From assembly GCA_003313425.1 (NCBI GenBank), contig NHZP01000037.1:372001-436000 (forward strand): DNA of 64,000 bases, written 5' to 3'. Positions within the stretch are counted from its first letter, which is position 1, and every line of letters begins with the position of its first letter. Below, piece after piece: positions 30,622 to 41,964 of this stretch. The notes beneath the pieces were generated by a model. It worked only from the letters and a program-made list of their open reading frames with translations. It had not been told where the DNA came from and did not search any database. Made by a program: the position numbers and the translations under genes. This stretch comes from Pseudopyrenochaeta lycopersici (Eukaryota; Ascomycota; Dothideomycetes; Pleosporales; Pseudopyrenochaetaceae).

Positions 30622-32697
30622 TCCCTTCGTAACGGAACAACCGCCGTAACGGACAAAATTGTAGGTACTTAGACTTTGCAGCAATACAAAACTCTGTACA
30701 CGCGTTAATAATCTGAAATTCCTCTTAACCTACATACTAAGATGGCGCTTGAACCCATCCACGTGCATCTGTACAAAAATTACAGTCGCATAGTCGCTTG
30801 CCCTTCCGATTCGCGAGGAGACCTTCTTCATAGCAATAACGAACCTCCCCCAACACAGAGCCACCACCATCATTTCCATCTATCGCAACACATGCGCAGC
30901 TTTTGTCTACGTCTAGGGATCCAATAGAAACACTTAGGAGCCATGATTAGCCGTGAGGGCTGATCTAGGCGCGGATTCATGCGCGATCGCCACGCAGACC
31001 AGTACTTTCGTTAAAAACCCTCCAATCAGAGCAGTTCTTGTCAAAGCTGACATAACACTGCCCGTTTATGACACCAGGTGATGCCATAATTCGTTGCCGA
31101 TGAGATAAGCAGAACGCACCTACCACCCCACCAAAGTGCCCCCTCATCTCAACCCAATCTTTATCATAATACCAACTCAGCCAATACCCAGTGCTTTTTC
31201 AAGATTTTTAGTGAAATGGAGGGCCCAAGGACCCTAGATTGCGAAATAAATACTCAAATTCCTGATACCCAACGGCGTGCTCATTATTTTTGGCACTGCG
31301 AGCATAGACGCGATGACGAGTCTCTGAGCGATGTAGCAGCACAGCATGGAATCTCCACCAGAACAGGCTATAATTGGCGACGGGAGAAGGCTCACTTTAA
31401 AGATGAGAGACGTGTACGCAAGAGAAAGGCTGAAGAGAAAGGTCATAAGCTTGGGAGGCCTTTCAAAGTACCTTTGGACAGGATTGAAGCCCTCCTTGAC
31501 CCTGATCAAAACCCAGTTCAAGATGCTCCTCCACCCATCCAGATCAGAGAGAACAACCTTCCAATTGCTCCAAGGACCTTCTCATATAATATCTCCAATC
31601 GGCTAGATGCTCATCTCTATGTTGCTGCCTATTCAGATGAATTAAGACATGAGAGCAAGCAGAAAAGGGTCAAATATGGACATGAGCATAAAGAGAAGCC
31701 TGTCCTAGGCTTTTGGGATGGAGTATTATTCACTGATGAGGGCCATTTCAACCCAACAACTGATTTCCAGCGTCCAAGAAAGCCCAGAAGAAAAGGAGAT
31801 TCTCGGACAAAGGATAGTAATCTTCAGTCAAGAAAGAAGATAAAGAAGCACCCTTGTACTCTCCATTTCTTTGCAGCTGTGAACTGGTATCACAAAGGAG
31901 ATCTTCACTTTTATAATGATGAGAAAGAGATGCTGCCTATCCCAAAGCCTCCACCAAAGCCTCGCAAGTCAAAGTATGAGACTAAGGAGCAGCATCATAA
32001 GAGAGTAAAGGAATGGGAAGCTACTAGGCCTCCACCAATTGAAGGAGATGCTGGAGGTCACCATATAACTCAGAACTACTATACTAAAGAGATCCTGCCT
32101 CAGTACATCAAGTTTCTCCATGAGCTTCGTACGTCAGATGAGTTCTTTCGTGCTCAATGGATACTTCAGGAGGATAATGATCCATCCCATGGAACTAAAA
32201 CTCATGATAATGTTGCTGCTGAGCTTCGAAGAGCTAGCTGGCTTCCTATCTTTGTACATCCTCCACAGAGTGGTGATCTTAATCCTATTGAAGGCATATG
32301 GCTCATCTTGAAGCAGAGGCTAAAGAGGAGGCTTCGATGGCTAGAACCAGGCCAAAAGGCATGGGATGGAACTAAAACTCATCTCAAACAACTTATGCAA
32401 GAGGCATGGGATACTGTTACAATTGAAGAGATCAGAGATCGTATCCAAAGCATGCCAGAGAGGTGCTATGAGGTCACAATGAATAGTGGTGAGAAGCTTC
32501 GAGGCGAAAAGTGGTAGGAAAGTACTCTTAGACCACCCACGATTAGGCTAAAACACTAAAAAAAATGGTTTATATAGACCTTAGCTATAGATTACTAGCT
32601 TCAAGAATCAAATTATTGACCTGCACGCATGTAACAGCCCGTGGATATTGGTGGTGTTGATTTTGGTGGGCGCCTCACCAAAATTGGTGTTCTGCTT
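30622..32697 (+). repeat. 2,076-bp inverted repeat, copy A
   Basis: It matches 38,166-40,241 in inverse orientation with equal length and identical encoded protein. It includes the outer element end, about 590 bp of leader, the transposase gene and a 3' tail rich in CACCAAAA-type motifs. The match breaks at TTCTGCTT (32,697). Confidence 0.92.
31216..32517 (+). CDS. Tc1/mariner transposase, copy A (433 aa)
   Basis: The intact ORF starts at an ATG. Residues about 28-50 form a helix-turn-helix (ESLSDVAAQHGISTRTGYNW). The DDE_3 catalytic core has FTDEGHFN (first Asp), LQEDNDPSHGTK (second Asp) and SGDLNPIEGIW (Glu). A lysine-rich insertion (PIPKPPPKPRKSKYETKEQ) lies between the first and second acidic residues. 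It would cut and rejoin the element ends in the nucleus. The sequence equals copy B, and there are no stops, so it is recent and potentially active. Confidence 0.95.
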   Translation: MEGPRTLDCEINTQIPDTQRRAHYFWHCEHRRDDESLSDVAAQHGISTRTGYNWRREKAHFKDERRVRKRKAEEKGHKLGRPFKVPLDRIEALLDPDQNPVQDAPPPIQIRENNLPIAPRTFSYNISNRLDAHLYVAAYSDELRHESKQKRVKYGHEHKEKPVLGFWDGVLFTDEGHFNPTTDFQRPRKPRRKGDSRTKDSNLQSRKKIKKHPCTLHFFAAVNWYHKGDLHFYNDEKEMLPIPKPPPKPRKSKYETKEQHHKRVKEWEATRPPPIEGDAGGHHITQNYYTKEILPQYIKFLHELRTSDEFFRAQWILQEDNDPSHGTKTHDNVAAELRRASWLPIFVHPPQSGDLNPIEGIWLILKQRLKRRLRWLEPGQKAWDGTKTHLKQLMQEAWDTVTIEEIRDRIQSMPERCYEVTMNSGEKLRGEKW

Positions 32698-33276
32698 TTC
32701 AGGCTGTTGTACAGACTGTCGTTCGGACTGTCGTTCAGGCTCTCGTTCAGTCTCCCAAGAGGGCTGGCCTTGTGGACCTTCATCTGTCAGCGGCTGAGGC
32801 AATCAGGGTGCACGTCGATCTGATGAGCATTTGCTCGAGGCCACAAACCTGTCATTATAGGATCCAAGACACAAGAAAATATCTCAATTGGCTACGCTAC
32901 CGTGGGGAATCTACGTGCTTGTGGTCGGTGCAGGGAGATCATTGTGCCAAGGTGAATGGTTACCGAAGTAAAGCCGTTTTAATCACGTGTGATATGCCAT
33001 ACGATAACACAATTGCAAGGCGCGTCGATAGCAAACGGGTTAGTCTGCAGATAGAAATCAGCCTTGAAGGTGGCTGCTATGCGATGGTTAAATCTCTTTA
33101 ACGATACACAATTTCGAATGAGTAGGTCATAGAGGATTTTTCGGAGGAATGCGGTGTCCTTGTGGACAGGAGCTACATGTAATAGTGTACCATATCTGAC
33201 CTCCGTACCAGACCAAGCCTAAATCCGTAGCTACCTGCCAGAAACAAGTACTCATGTCCAGGGCATAAGTTACGCA

Positions 33277-33813
33277 CTACTTCATTAGCGTCATTAAAGC
33301 GTCATCAGGCATTTGTCCAAGTATCTGTCTCGAGTGTGATCCGCAGACCACATCTGAAGCATGTATCGGATTTTTCATGGTTGATATGAGTAGTTGATGG
33401 CTACCACTTGCTGCCGATAGTGATTTGAAGGTATTAGGTTGGCTCTGAGGTCGTATAGCGGCGGGTAGATTCCGTATCGGTAGACGCATCTCTTTCAAGG
33501 CACCTTCGTCCGACAACGTTCCGTCAGAGCTACCGAGTCGCGACTTGAGATGCTCCAGCTGACAATGCGCGGAATCAATCCCATCTTTGAGCTCTGCCAT
33601 TGCGACTGAGACGTTTCGCATGCATTTGTCCCATTTATTGCTGATAGGTTGTGAATGGTCGTCCGTGCAATCATCCTCGATTATATGTAGATGCTGCACA
33701 GGATTATTGCAAATACGGTCGAATAGAGCAACGGCTTGCGTAAGTAATGATATACATTGCTGAATGTCTCTTTCGTGGCCCAGTGAGCCCATGTTCTGGG
33801 ATGAAAACTGCAT
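33277..33813 (-). CDS. Hypothetical protein (178 aa)
   Basis: The ORF starts at an ATG on 33813. The N-terminal half is helical (IQQCISLLTQAVALFDRICN, then VSVAMAELKDGIDSAHCQLE); the C-terminal half is polar with Ser/Gln runs. The pattern (long helix, then disordered tail) recalls C-terminal parts of fungal regulators, but no domain is certain. It is one of several small genes enclosed by the inverted 2,076-bp repeats. Confidence 0.45.
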   Translation of the reverse strand: MQFSSQNMGSLGHERDIQQCISLLTQAVALFDRICNNPVQHLHIIEDDCTDDHSQPISNKWDKCMRNVSVAMAELKDGIDSAHCQLEHLKSRLGSSDGTLSDEGALKEMRLPIRNLPAAIRPQSQPNTFKSLSAASGSHQLLISTMKNPIHASDVVCGSHSRQILGQMPDDALMTLMK

Positions 33814-34202
33814 AAAGTCTTTGTTGATGTTGCGATTGTAGATGATTGGGATGACAATGGTGCATTTTTGGCGAAGAACCTTCCAACAATTTAAGGATGC
33901 TCTATGTTTCCTTGCCTTACAAATACTTTTGTACCTCGACTAGCTGACTATGCAAAATAGCTTTGTACCCAGCATGTACCGACTTGCAGACGAGACTCCG
34001 TCTTTGTCTCGTTTGTTCTTGCAAATTTCCGGTTCGCGTTTCGGATCACCAGACAGTTAGGTTGAATGTATCTTGGAAAAAGTTGTGCCAAGTATTGGCT
34101 CCGACGGCTTAGCCATGGGCCCGTCAAGAATATATCGCAGCCTCTTTATTTACAGAGTACCTAACTCACATGTGAAGGGCGAGCGACAGCTTGGAACGCT
34201 CT

Positions 34203-34505
34203 CTAGTCTCCATCTGCATCCGTGTTACCGTCCCTCGGTGTGCGGGGTACAGCCCCACCCAGCATATGCCATCGAGTACGGACTGCACTCGGCGTTCGAT
34301 CGGGAAAAAGTTCAAATATATCCTTCCACTCCATTTTCATCTCGTTCCTATAAGCGAGTAGCCGCAAGTCGTCCGACTCTAACCATGGTATACGCGTTCG
34401 TTTGCGGAAGCGTACTTCAGCTTTGTTGAGTTGCTGGCCACTGCTAGCACCCATTATGCCTATATTCGCCTGAACACCCTCCATCCTCTTCATGCCTGTC
34501 GTCAT
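34203..34505 (-). CDS. SANT/Myb-like small protein (100 aa)
   Basis: The ATG is at 34505. Residues about 34-78 read KRTRIPWLESDDLRLLAYRN, MEWKDIFELFPDRT and SAVRTRW. This is a single SANT/Myb repeat with W, I/F and W at the usual spacing; the acidic patch WLESDD and the RTRW end are typical. The C-terminus is short and acidic. DNA or histone-tail binding is inferred from the fold. Confidence 0.6.
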   Translation of the reverse strand: MTTGMKRMEGVQANIGIMGASSGQQLNKAEVRFRKRTRIPWLESDDLRLLAYRNEMKMEWKDIFELFPDRTPSAVRTRWHMLGGAVPRTPRDGNTDADGD

Positions 34506-35237
34506 CTATGAATCGGTGTTATCACTAGCAGTACCGCCAAAGGAACTGCTGGTACAGTTTGCATTAAGGAGCGTCGAGCGTTCACGGTCGCATATTATCG
34601 GTACCCCAGCAGCATCCATGAATCTGACGATAGCTGCGTCATGCGAATGACTTTGCCTTCACCGCCGAGGAGCTTGTGATACAGGGTTGCGGGATTGAGA
34701 GACAAATTCGCATTACTGCAACGCACAGTCGCTGTTAAGATCGACGAGCTCTCTGGTACATGATAGTGTGTGAGATCGGTTATTTGATAAGCTGTGTGGG
34801 TATCGGTTCATTTCGTCTGTCGGGCCCTTTCTATTTCGGTATCACCCATTTGTAGCGCCTTTCCGGGGGCCGGAAACGGTCCCCACTGGTGCCAAAGCCA
34901 TTTTTGTGGACACCGGACCCGAGGTCTTCTAGTTACAGTCTTCTTCTTGTTTCATTTACCCTGACCTCTCCCGTGAGATACGCAGGCTACCACTACTCCG
35001 GTCTATCCTTCAACACCACTAACACATGTAACTACACCATGAACCATACAAGCCCGTATGGCGTATGGCGTATGGATAGAAAGCCTGGCTTTCGCATTGC
35101 GCCGTTACGACTTGAAAGTTAAGGTGGGCGTATATATGCTAGAGAGCGTCTATGGATGCTGGGGCTCAAACAGATTAATACTATTGCCATCGCCTAGATC
35201 CAAATCTGCACTGCATGCAATCTTCGGTAACACAGTG

Positions 35238-35501
35238 ATGGCCTCTCAACAGCAATCGCAGCTACCAGCACGCGCAAAGGCAGGAAGAGCTGCGAACAAC
35301 AACTACCAGAAGCTATCCAAAACCCTCTATGAAAAATTGACGAAGTTATGCCGAGAATACGACACAGATATTTACTTTCTTGCCCATCGCAATGGCCGCT
35401 TCAACGGATTCATCTCTAGAGGCAAGACAGGTCAGCCCTGGTTGCGGCCAAGTCAAGATATTCTTGTAAGCTCCCCCTTCATTACAGCTATCAAGGACTA
35501 A
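35238..35501 (+). CDS. MADS-like small protein (87 aa)
   Basis: The ORF starts at an ATG. NYQKLSKTLYEKLTKLCREY, then DIYFLAHRNGRFNGFISR and PWLRPSQDIL follow the layout of fungal MADS-like proteins (helix, hydrophobic strand, NGR turn, W-PS motif). The gene at 23,303 is of the same class. No MEF2- or SRF-specific C-terminal domain is present. Its role is unknown. Confidence 0.5.
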   Translation: MASQQQSQLPARAKAGRAANNNYQKLSKTLYEKLTKLCREYDTDIYFLAHRNGRFNGFISRGKTGQPWLRPSQDILVSSPFITAIKD

Positions 35502-35876
35502 GCCGTTTCAAAGACAGATTGTATCCCTCGCCGGTGATAAAGTCGCCGTCGCATTTCCATCGACCTCGACGTGGACGAGCTCAGGTTACCTCTCACGCAG
35601 CGGGCTCATATGCGCCGTGCGACCTCAGCATATCGGGAAATGTGGATTGTATTACAAACAAAGCTACGTCTGGCGACTTACCTCCATCAAGGCAGCAGTG
35701 GGATGTAGCTAGAACGTAGAATCGACATCCAGCAGTCTTGTCGCGCAGGTGGGAGACGCGGCAATGGGATCGCTAACTTCATATCTTTTCAGGTACGTCG
35801 TGTACGGCCAGAAATCCAAAGCGCCCGGAGATGAAGCTCTTTTAAGGATATAAATCTTCACATCAAAGGCATTCGT

Positions 35877-36257
35877 GTGGCACTTGGACTAGTTGTGTCG
35901 TGTGGGCGGTGCTGGTATGACTACGACGGAGAAAGTCATCGACTTGCCATTCGAATGCCGACGGCTGTACACGAACTGTTTATCGCTCGCGTTGAGGATG
36001 CCATATCCAGTCAGCTGAAATCATTATGCAAAGGGTTGGATGACGCGGCAGCTTTCGCCCAGAAGCTGTATCCAAGGAAGCTCTGTGGGTGTATGCAGTT
36101 TCGGTGGGATGCGGTCGCAGCTGGATGGATTCGAGAAGGCACTCGGCTGCAGCTGCCTAGTACAGTTTTGCGTCATAAGTTAGTTTCAGCTAGCGCGATG
36201 CGGGTCACAAGGCTCACACGGTCTCATAATAGCCAGCTTTTTCACTGCACAGGCTGA
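35877..36257 (+). CDS. Hypothetical protein fragment, possibly of a fungal RMPT-HE family
   Basis: The frame has no ATG at its start (GTG), so the true start or an upstream exon is missing. YDYDGESHRLAIRMPTAVHE followed by an amphipathic helix (VEDAISSQLKSL) resembles a fungal family with an RMP-x-x-HE signature that I cannot name with certainty. An intron near 36,220-36,298 could join it to IACAAPIPNLW. Low confidence. Confidence 0.35.
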   Translation: MALGLVVSCGRCWYDYDGESHRLAIRMPTAVHELFIARVEDAISSQLKSLCKGLDDAAAFAQKLYPRKLCGCMQFRWDAVAAGWIREGTRLQLPSTVLRHKLVSASAMRVTRLTRSHNSQLFHCTG

Positions 36258-38165
36258 CTGCTTGTAGATTGATTATTGGTCGTTCGCTAAACGCAGGTCC
36301 TCATTGCTTGTGCGGCGCCTATTCCAAATCTATGGCGCAAATGATACGCCCCCAACGACTGTTGAATGCCTCATAGCGGTTCATCTCTTTATGTCTTCGA
36401 GGCGCAGTTGCTATGGCGTAGTTGAGGTGCTACAAGTATTCGCGCTCTTATCTCCTCGACGTCTCTGGGCCTATGAAGCGTGGGCCCTCTTCCGATACTG
36501 CGGACCTCATTTCATGCATGCTAGCTTTGGCGTGTGCCAATATGCGGCACGGTAGGCAGAATGTCCACCGGACCGTGCACGTCTGTCTTGCTGCGAGCCC
36601 GTCCAATGGTAGCCGCAGCAACTTGTCTAAAGCAACGCGATGAAGCGTTTTGGGAGACCCCCATAGAAGGCCCTTAAGTTATTTATTGCACAGTGTAGGT
36701 CCAGGTAGGATGCTTTCCATTTGCATATTCGATTTGTACAATTTGAACAAGACAAATGTTGGACTCTTCACATTTCATTCCCGGTACCATCTTATGGTTA
36801 CCAAAACACAAAGACATCAGCGGCCTTGACGGGCTGGGTACCTACAACACTGTCCCAGGCAAATGCTTCTGCCATTCTGTTCTTGTCCTCGGGGAAGAGA
36901 AGCCCACCAACTGTATCACCATTTTGATTGTGAGTGTCCTGTGCCTACTACCACGAGCCACGGGAGGTTAATCTTGAACTAGCTCACTTCTTTTGGTGGC
37001 GGTGAGAATATTCGCCAGAGAGTCAGGAGTCGGGGTCACAAACTCGGGGATTATGTTCCCATACACCCAGCCCCCCGCTTAGTCGAAGGAACCCCTAGCC
37101 TTCGCCTAAGCGCATCCCAAGAGTTCGTCAAGCGGATCTGGGCAAACGCACTTCAACCTCGCCGATGCCCCAAAGCCTGGTTGCAGGTAACATGGCCTCA
37201 GATTTGGAAATGGGATGAGCGGGGTCGGAGAATTGAACCCAGCACTTTATACTTACTGGCCCTCTACGCCACGCAGAGAGGATATGATCCAGTAGTATAT
37301 GGGAAAATGTTGGAAAGCCATACCGCACCGACAATCTCGCTGTGTCCGCAGCCAGGACCCGTTTGCGTCCACATACCTGAGAACAGTTACGCTTACACGC
37401 CTGCCACTATCGCTATGCATCTTGACGCACCGCATGATTTGTTTTCTCTCCCCAGGTCTGATCAGAACGACCGCCCATGGCGTATGCGGCCTGAACTCGA
37501 ACCCCTCCTTCCGCAAGCAAATCCTCGTTCACATCCAACTATACATCCGTATCGGGCAGCTGGGGCGTCGGGGGTGGGCTCAAGAGGAAGTTGCCTTTCC
37601 ATCGTGAACCTCGTTGTGCGTCTCCTTAAAGCTCTACTACTTTTAGGTGTGATCATGGGGGTGTTATGGTTAGTTATATCGCGGCTACTTGGCTCGTCAC
37701 AGGCCGTAAGAACGCCACTGCGTGTATTGCGAGTGCTGCGTGGGAAAGATCACAACGATTGTTATGAATGCCTGGTAGATAGCAGCGAATGTCGACTAAG
37801 GGCATCATGTGGGAAACTGGCGGCGTGAATTAGAGGCATGTTGGAAGAGCGGGACGATGAATGTAACTACCTTAGTGATGAAGGACATGGTTACTTAGAA
37901 TTAGACCGCTCGAGACGAGAGGACCTTTGATGACGTTAGTATGATGAATATGATGCTAAGCGGTGGTGAGTGGTGGTGAGTGGCGGTGAGTGGTGCCGGT
38001 GCCGATGCTGAGTGGTGACGAGCGAACAAGACTTTGTCGTCAGCACCACTTGATTGAGGAATAGTTCGAAGCGTGACTCTCTCATCCTCCAGCCACCAGT
38101 TTAGATCTCGCATAGATCCAAAACCGGGGGCACCAGGTGATGCCATAATTCGTTGCCGATGAGAT
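36258..38165. other. 1.9 kb of cargo without a firm gene
   Basis: The largest frame (37,181-37,828, plus) opens with TTG, not ATG. It encodes a polar region plus one likely membrane helix (LLKALLLLGVIMGVLWLVIS); it may be an exon of a small membrane protein. GGTGAGTGGTG-type short repeats occur near 37,965-38,010. Confidence 0.3.
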
Positions 38166-40241
38166 AAGCAGAACACCAATTTTGGTGAGGCGCCCACCAA
38201 AATCAACACCACCAATATCCACGGGCTGTTACATGCGTGCAGGTCAATAATTTGATTCTTGAAGCTAGTAATCTATAGCTAAGGTCTATATAAACCATTT
38301 TTTTTAGTGTTTTAGCCTAATCGTGGGTGGTCTAAGAGTACTTTCCTACCACTTTTCGCCTCGAAGCTTCTCACCACTATTCATTGTGACCTCATAGCAC
38401 CTCTCTGGCATGCTTTGGATACGATCTCTGATCTCTTCAATTGTAACAGTATCCCATGCCTCTTGCATAAGTTGTTTGAGATGAGTTTTAGTTCCATCCC
38501 ATGCCTTTTGGCCTGGTTCTAGCCATCGAAGCCTCCTCTTTAGCCTCTGCTTCAAGATGAGCCATATGCCTTCAATAGGATTAAGATCACCACTCTGTGG
38601 AGGATGTACAAAGATAGGAAGCCAGCTAGCTCTTCGAAGCTCAGCAGCAACATTATCATGAGTTTTAGTTCCATGGGATGGATCATTATCCTCCTGAAGT
38701 ATCCATTGAGCACGAAAGAACTCATCTGACGTACGAAGCTCATGGAGAAACTTGATGTACTGAGGCAGGATCTCTTTAGTATAGTAGTTCTGAGTTATAT
38801 GGTGACCTCCAGCATCTCCTTCAATTGGTGGAGGCCTAGTAGCTTCCCATTCCTTTACTCTCTTATGATGCTGCTCCTTAGTCTCATACTTTGACTTGCG
38901 AGGCTTTGGTGGAGGCTTTGGGATAGGCAGCATCTCTTTCTCATCATTATAAAAGTGAAGATCTCCTTTGTGATACCAGTTCACAGCTGCAAAGAAATGG
39001 AGAGTACAAGGGTGCTTCTTTATCTTCTTTCTTGACTGAAGATTACTATCCTTTGTCCGAGAATCTCCTTTTCTTCTGGGCTTTCTTGGACGCTGGAAAT
39101 CAGTTGTTGGGTTGAAATGGCCCTCATCAGTGAATAATACTCCATCCCAAAAGCCTAGGACAGGCTTCTCTTTATGCTCATGTCCATATTTGACCCTTTT
39201 CTGCTTGCTCTCATGTCTTAATTCATCTGAATAGGCAGCAACATAGAGATGAGCATCTAGCCGATTGGAGATATTATATGAGAAGGTCCTTGGAGCAATT
39301 GGAAGGTTGTTCTCTCTGATCTGGATGGGTGGAGGAGCATCTTGAACTGGGTTTTGATCAGGGTCAAGGAGGGCTTCAATCCTGTCCAAAGGTACTTTGA
39401 AAGGCCTCCCAAGCTTATGACCTTTCTCTTCAGCCTTTCTCTTGCGTACACGTCTCTCATCTTTAAAGTGAGCCTTCTCCCGTCGCCAATTATAGCCTGT
39501 TCTGGTGGAGATTCCATGCTGTGCTGCTACATCGCTCAGAGACTCGTCATCGCGTCTATGCTCGCAGTGCCAAAAATAATGAGCACGCCGTTGGGTATCA
39601 GGAATTTGAGTATTTATTTCGCAATCTAGGGTCCTTGGGCCCTCCATTTCACTAAAAATCTTGAAAAAGCACTGGGTATTGGCTGAGTTGGTATTATGAT
39701 AAAGATTGGGTTGAGATGAGGGGGCACTTTGGTGGGGTGGTAGGTGCGTTCTGCTTATCTCATCGGCAACGAATTATGGCATCACCTGGTGTCATAAACG
39801 GGCAGTGTTATGTCAGCTTTGACAAGAACTGCTCTGATTGGAGGGTTTTTAACGAAAGTACTGGTCTGCGTGGCGATCGCGCATGAATCCGCGCCTAGAT
39901 CAGCCCTCACGGCTAATCATGGCTCCTAAGTGTTTCTATTGGATCCCTAGACGTAGACAAAAGCTGCGCATGTGTTGCGATAGATGGAAATGATGGTGGT
40001 GGCTCTGTGTTGGGGGAGGTTCGTTATTGCTATGAAGAAGGTCTCCTCGCGAATCGGAAGGGCAAGCGACTATGCGACTGTAATTTTTGTACAGATGCAC
40101 GTGGATGGGTTCAAGCGCCATCTTAGTATGTAGGTTAAGAGGAATTTCAGATTATTAACGCGTGTACAGAGTTTTGTATTGCTGCAAAGTCTAAGTACCT
40201 ACAATTTTGTCCGTTACGGCGGTTGTTCCGTTACGAAGGGA
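38166..40241 (-). repeat. 2,076-bp inverted repeat, copy B
   Basis: Inverse of 30,622-32,697. On its left the match to the mariner terminal repeat continues (CACCAGGTGATGCCATAATT at about 38,133), giving inverted repeats of about 44 bp around the transposase (38,133-39,797). Copy A lacks that outer end, so copy B contains the more complete mariner. Its right edge lacks the outermost ACGTGCA of copy A and abuts the first tandem unit. Confidence 0.92.
38346..39647 (-). CDS. Tc1/mariner transposase, copy B (433 aa)
   Basis: The residues are identical to the protein at 31,216-32,517, with the same helix-turn-helix and D, D, E motifs. It is bounded by inverted repeats on both sides, which makes this the copy most likely to be mobile on its own. 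Confidence 0.95.
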   Translation of the reverse strand: MEGPRTLDCEINTQIPDTQRRAHYFWHCEHRRDDESLSDVAAQHGISTRTGYNWRREKAHFKDERRVRKRKAEEKGHKLGRPFKVPLDRIEALLDPDQNPVQDAPPPIQIRENNLPIAPRTFSYNISNRLDAHLYVAAYSDELRHESKQKRVKYGHEHKEKPVLGFWDGVLFTDEGHFNPTTDFQRPRKPRRKGDSRTKDSNLQSRKKIKKHPCTLHFFAAVNWYHKGDLHFYNDEKEMLPIPKPPPKPRKSKYETKEQHHKRVKEWEATRPPPIEGDAGGHHITQNYYTKEILPQYIKFLHELRTSDEFFRAQWILQEDNDPSHGTKTHDNVAAELRRASWLPIFVHPPQSGDLNPIEGIWLILKQRLKRRLRWLEPGQKAWDGTKTHLKQLMQEAWDTVTIEEIRDRIQSMPERCYEVTMNSGEKLRGEKW

Positions 40242-40433
40242 CAGGAAGCGCAAATCGCAGGGCGATTAGCTGAGAACAGCCTTGAGGAACGAAGGTAAAG
40301 GTAATTGTACCAGGTAATTGTACCAGGTAATTGTAATTGTGTTCATTATTGACGAGCTTAGCTTGGTAGAAAGCATGGTATGTGGCGGACACCAGTTTTA
40401 ATGATCCAATCAGAGTTGTTTTCCTGGACTCAT

Positions 40434-41964
40434 TTAGTTAATGTTTGATACTTTCTTTGTAGGCTGACGAGTTCGATGTGGTCTTGTCGTTTCCTCTGTA
40501 GATTGAATTGGAGATTCGGAGAGAGTAGATCGATTGAAATTAATGGTAGGGGGATGGGTAGGACTTGATGGTGTTGAAGTGTTATCATGCTTGTTGTTCA
40601 TTATTATCGCTGGTTGTTGATTCTTTAGGGAGTCAGGATGTGGTTGTTCGTCGAGAGTACTCGGAGATGACGAGTTTGTATCGGGAAATGTCGTTTCCGT
40701 GCTCTCTATACGTGAGCGCTTTGGCGGTGGTGGCATATCCTCTGTGTATGGAGTGTCACGTGTTTGTGCTTGGATTGCAAATTAGAACAAGGCAATAGGT
40801 AGTTTGCCAGCGTATCTCACATGGCAGTATGGTTGCAATTCTGCCGTCTATCGAGGGGGTTTCGGGAGTGATTGGTTCGGGGGGCTGATCAGATTTACGT
40901 TTGGCTGGGGACAGAAAGTTGGACTGGGGGTCTGAGGAGGACTGCTTAGCTGAAGTGGCTGTTGAGAGTGACATTGACATAGTACTTCGACCTGGTCTTT
41001 CCAGGAAAGACCAGGAGTCAGGAACGACGATAAAAACGTAATCCTGTGGAAGTTGTGGCGGGTGAAGCATTACATCGTGGTAATGAAAACCGATAACTCT
41101 GCCTGTGCAGTTGATCGTTGTGTTAGCCTGGAACTGCGTGTTAGGCCTATCCGCCATCTTCTTGCAGCGCATCATCTAAGGGTTCTCATGAATGGGGAAG
41201 ATCACGAAGACCTGGAACTGATGGGAACCTCTGAAAGGGGGCTTGGCTGGGTTGCCCGGGTTGATGAAGGTTGAAAGCTGTACGAAGCCGCAGCATTTTT
41301 GTTGTCTGTCTGAGAGACCAAATGCGGGGTCTTTATGGAGTAATGTTAGGCCTGAGCCAATTATGGGCCTGTGAAAGCGACAATGGGCGAGATATTGGGG
41401 AAGCAGTCTGCTGTATTGAACATGCGGGGGAAAATCCTGTAAAGTAAGTGAAAGTTAGTGTATGTAAGGTTATGAAGCTGGGGGGATGAATATACGGCTG
41501 GTAACATTGATCACGGACAATGAGAGATGGGATCGTGTAATCCTGTGCTTCATCGGGTGCGTCCGAGTCGTTGTTGGGACTAATCTCCCATGTCAATGCG
41601 TATGGGTGAACTATCCCATAGAGGACGAAGCACTGATCGTTCCAGTCTGACGGATCGATGACTGGTTGGTCATAGATAGACAAGTTCAGACTAAAAGGTG
41701 CTGAGCCGATATTCTCGTCATGTTCTTTGGGCTGAAGAGTCGCATATTCAGGGTTGTGCAACCAAGCTGGTGAAGGGAAGTTGACTGTTGCAATGGTCTC
41801 GAAATTGAGGCCTTTGATTTGTTGCTCTTCAGGAGATCCAAATCTGTTAAGGGGCGGTACGCGTGCTATGAAAAGATAGACATGTCACCACCGACAGCCT
41901 TTAGAGCTTCGGAGGAGGCGTGTTGATGTGGTAAGGCATCTGGCGATGTAGATGTGAAGGCCAT
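40434..41964 (-). pseudogene. Unit 1 copy of the 474-aa protein gene, two 1-bp deletions
   Basis: Aligned by eye to unit 3, the first exon has one A fewer in the run near 41,869-41,876 and the second exon one G fewer near 41,366. Each shifts the frame. The remaining frames still match (PEYATLQPKEHDENIGSAP, QLPQDYVFIVVPDSWSF, SRIESTETTFPD). Exon layout is as in unit 3. Confidence 0.75.

Noticed and set aside
37128..37260. tRNA-like T-arm (GGTTCAATTCTCC on the minus strand)
   Set aside because: No matching acceptor stem or anticodon arm at the right distance.
37181..37828. 215-codon ORF with a membrane helix
   Set aside because: Starts at TTG with no upstream support; kept only as a remark in the cargo region.
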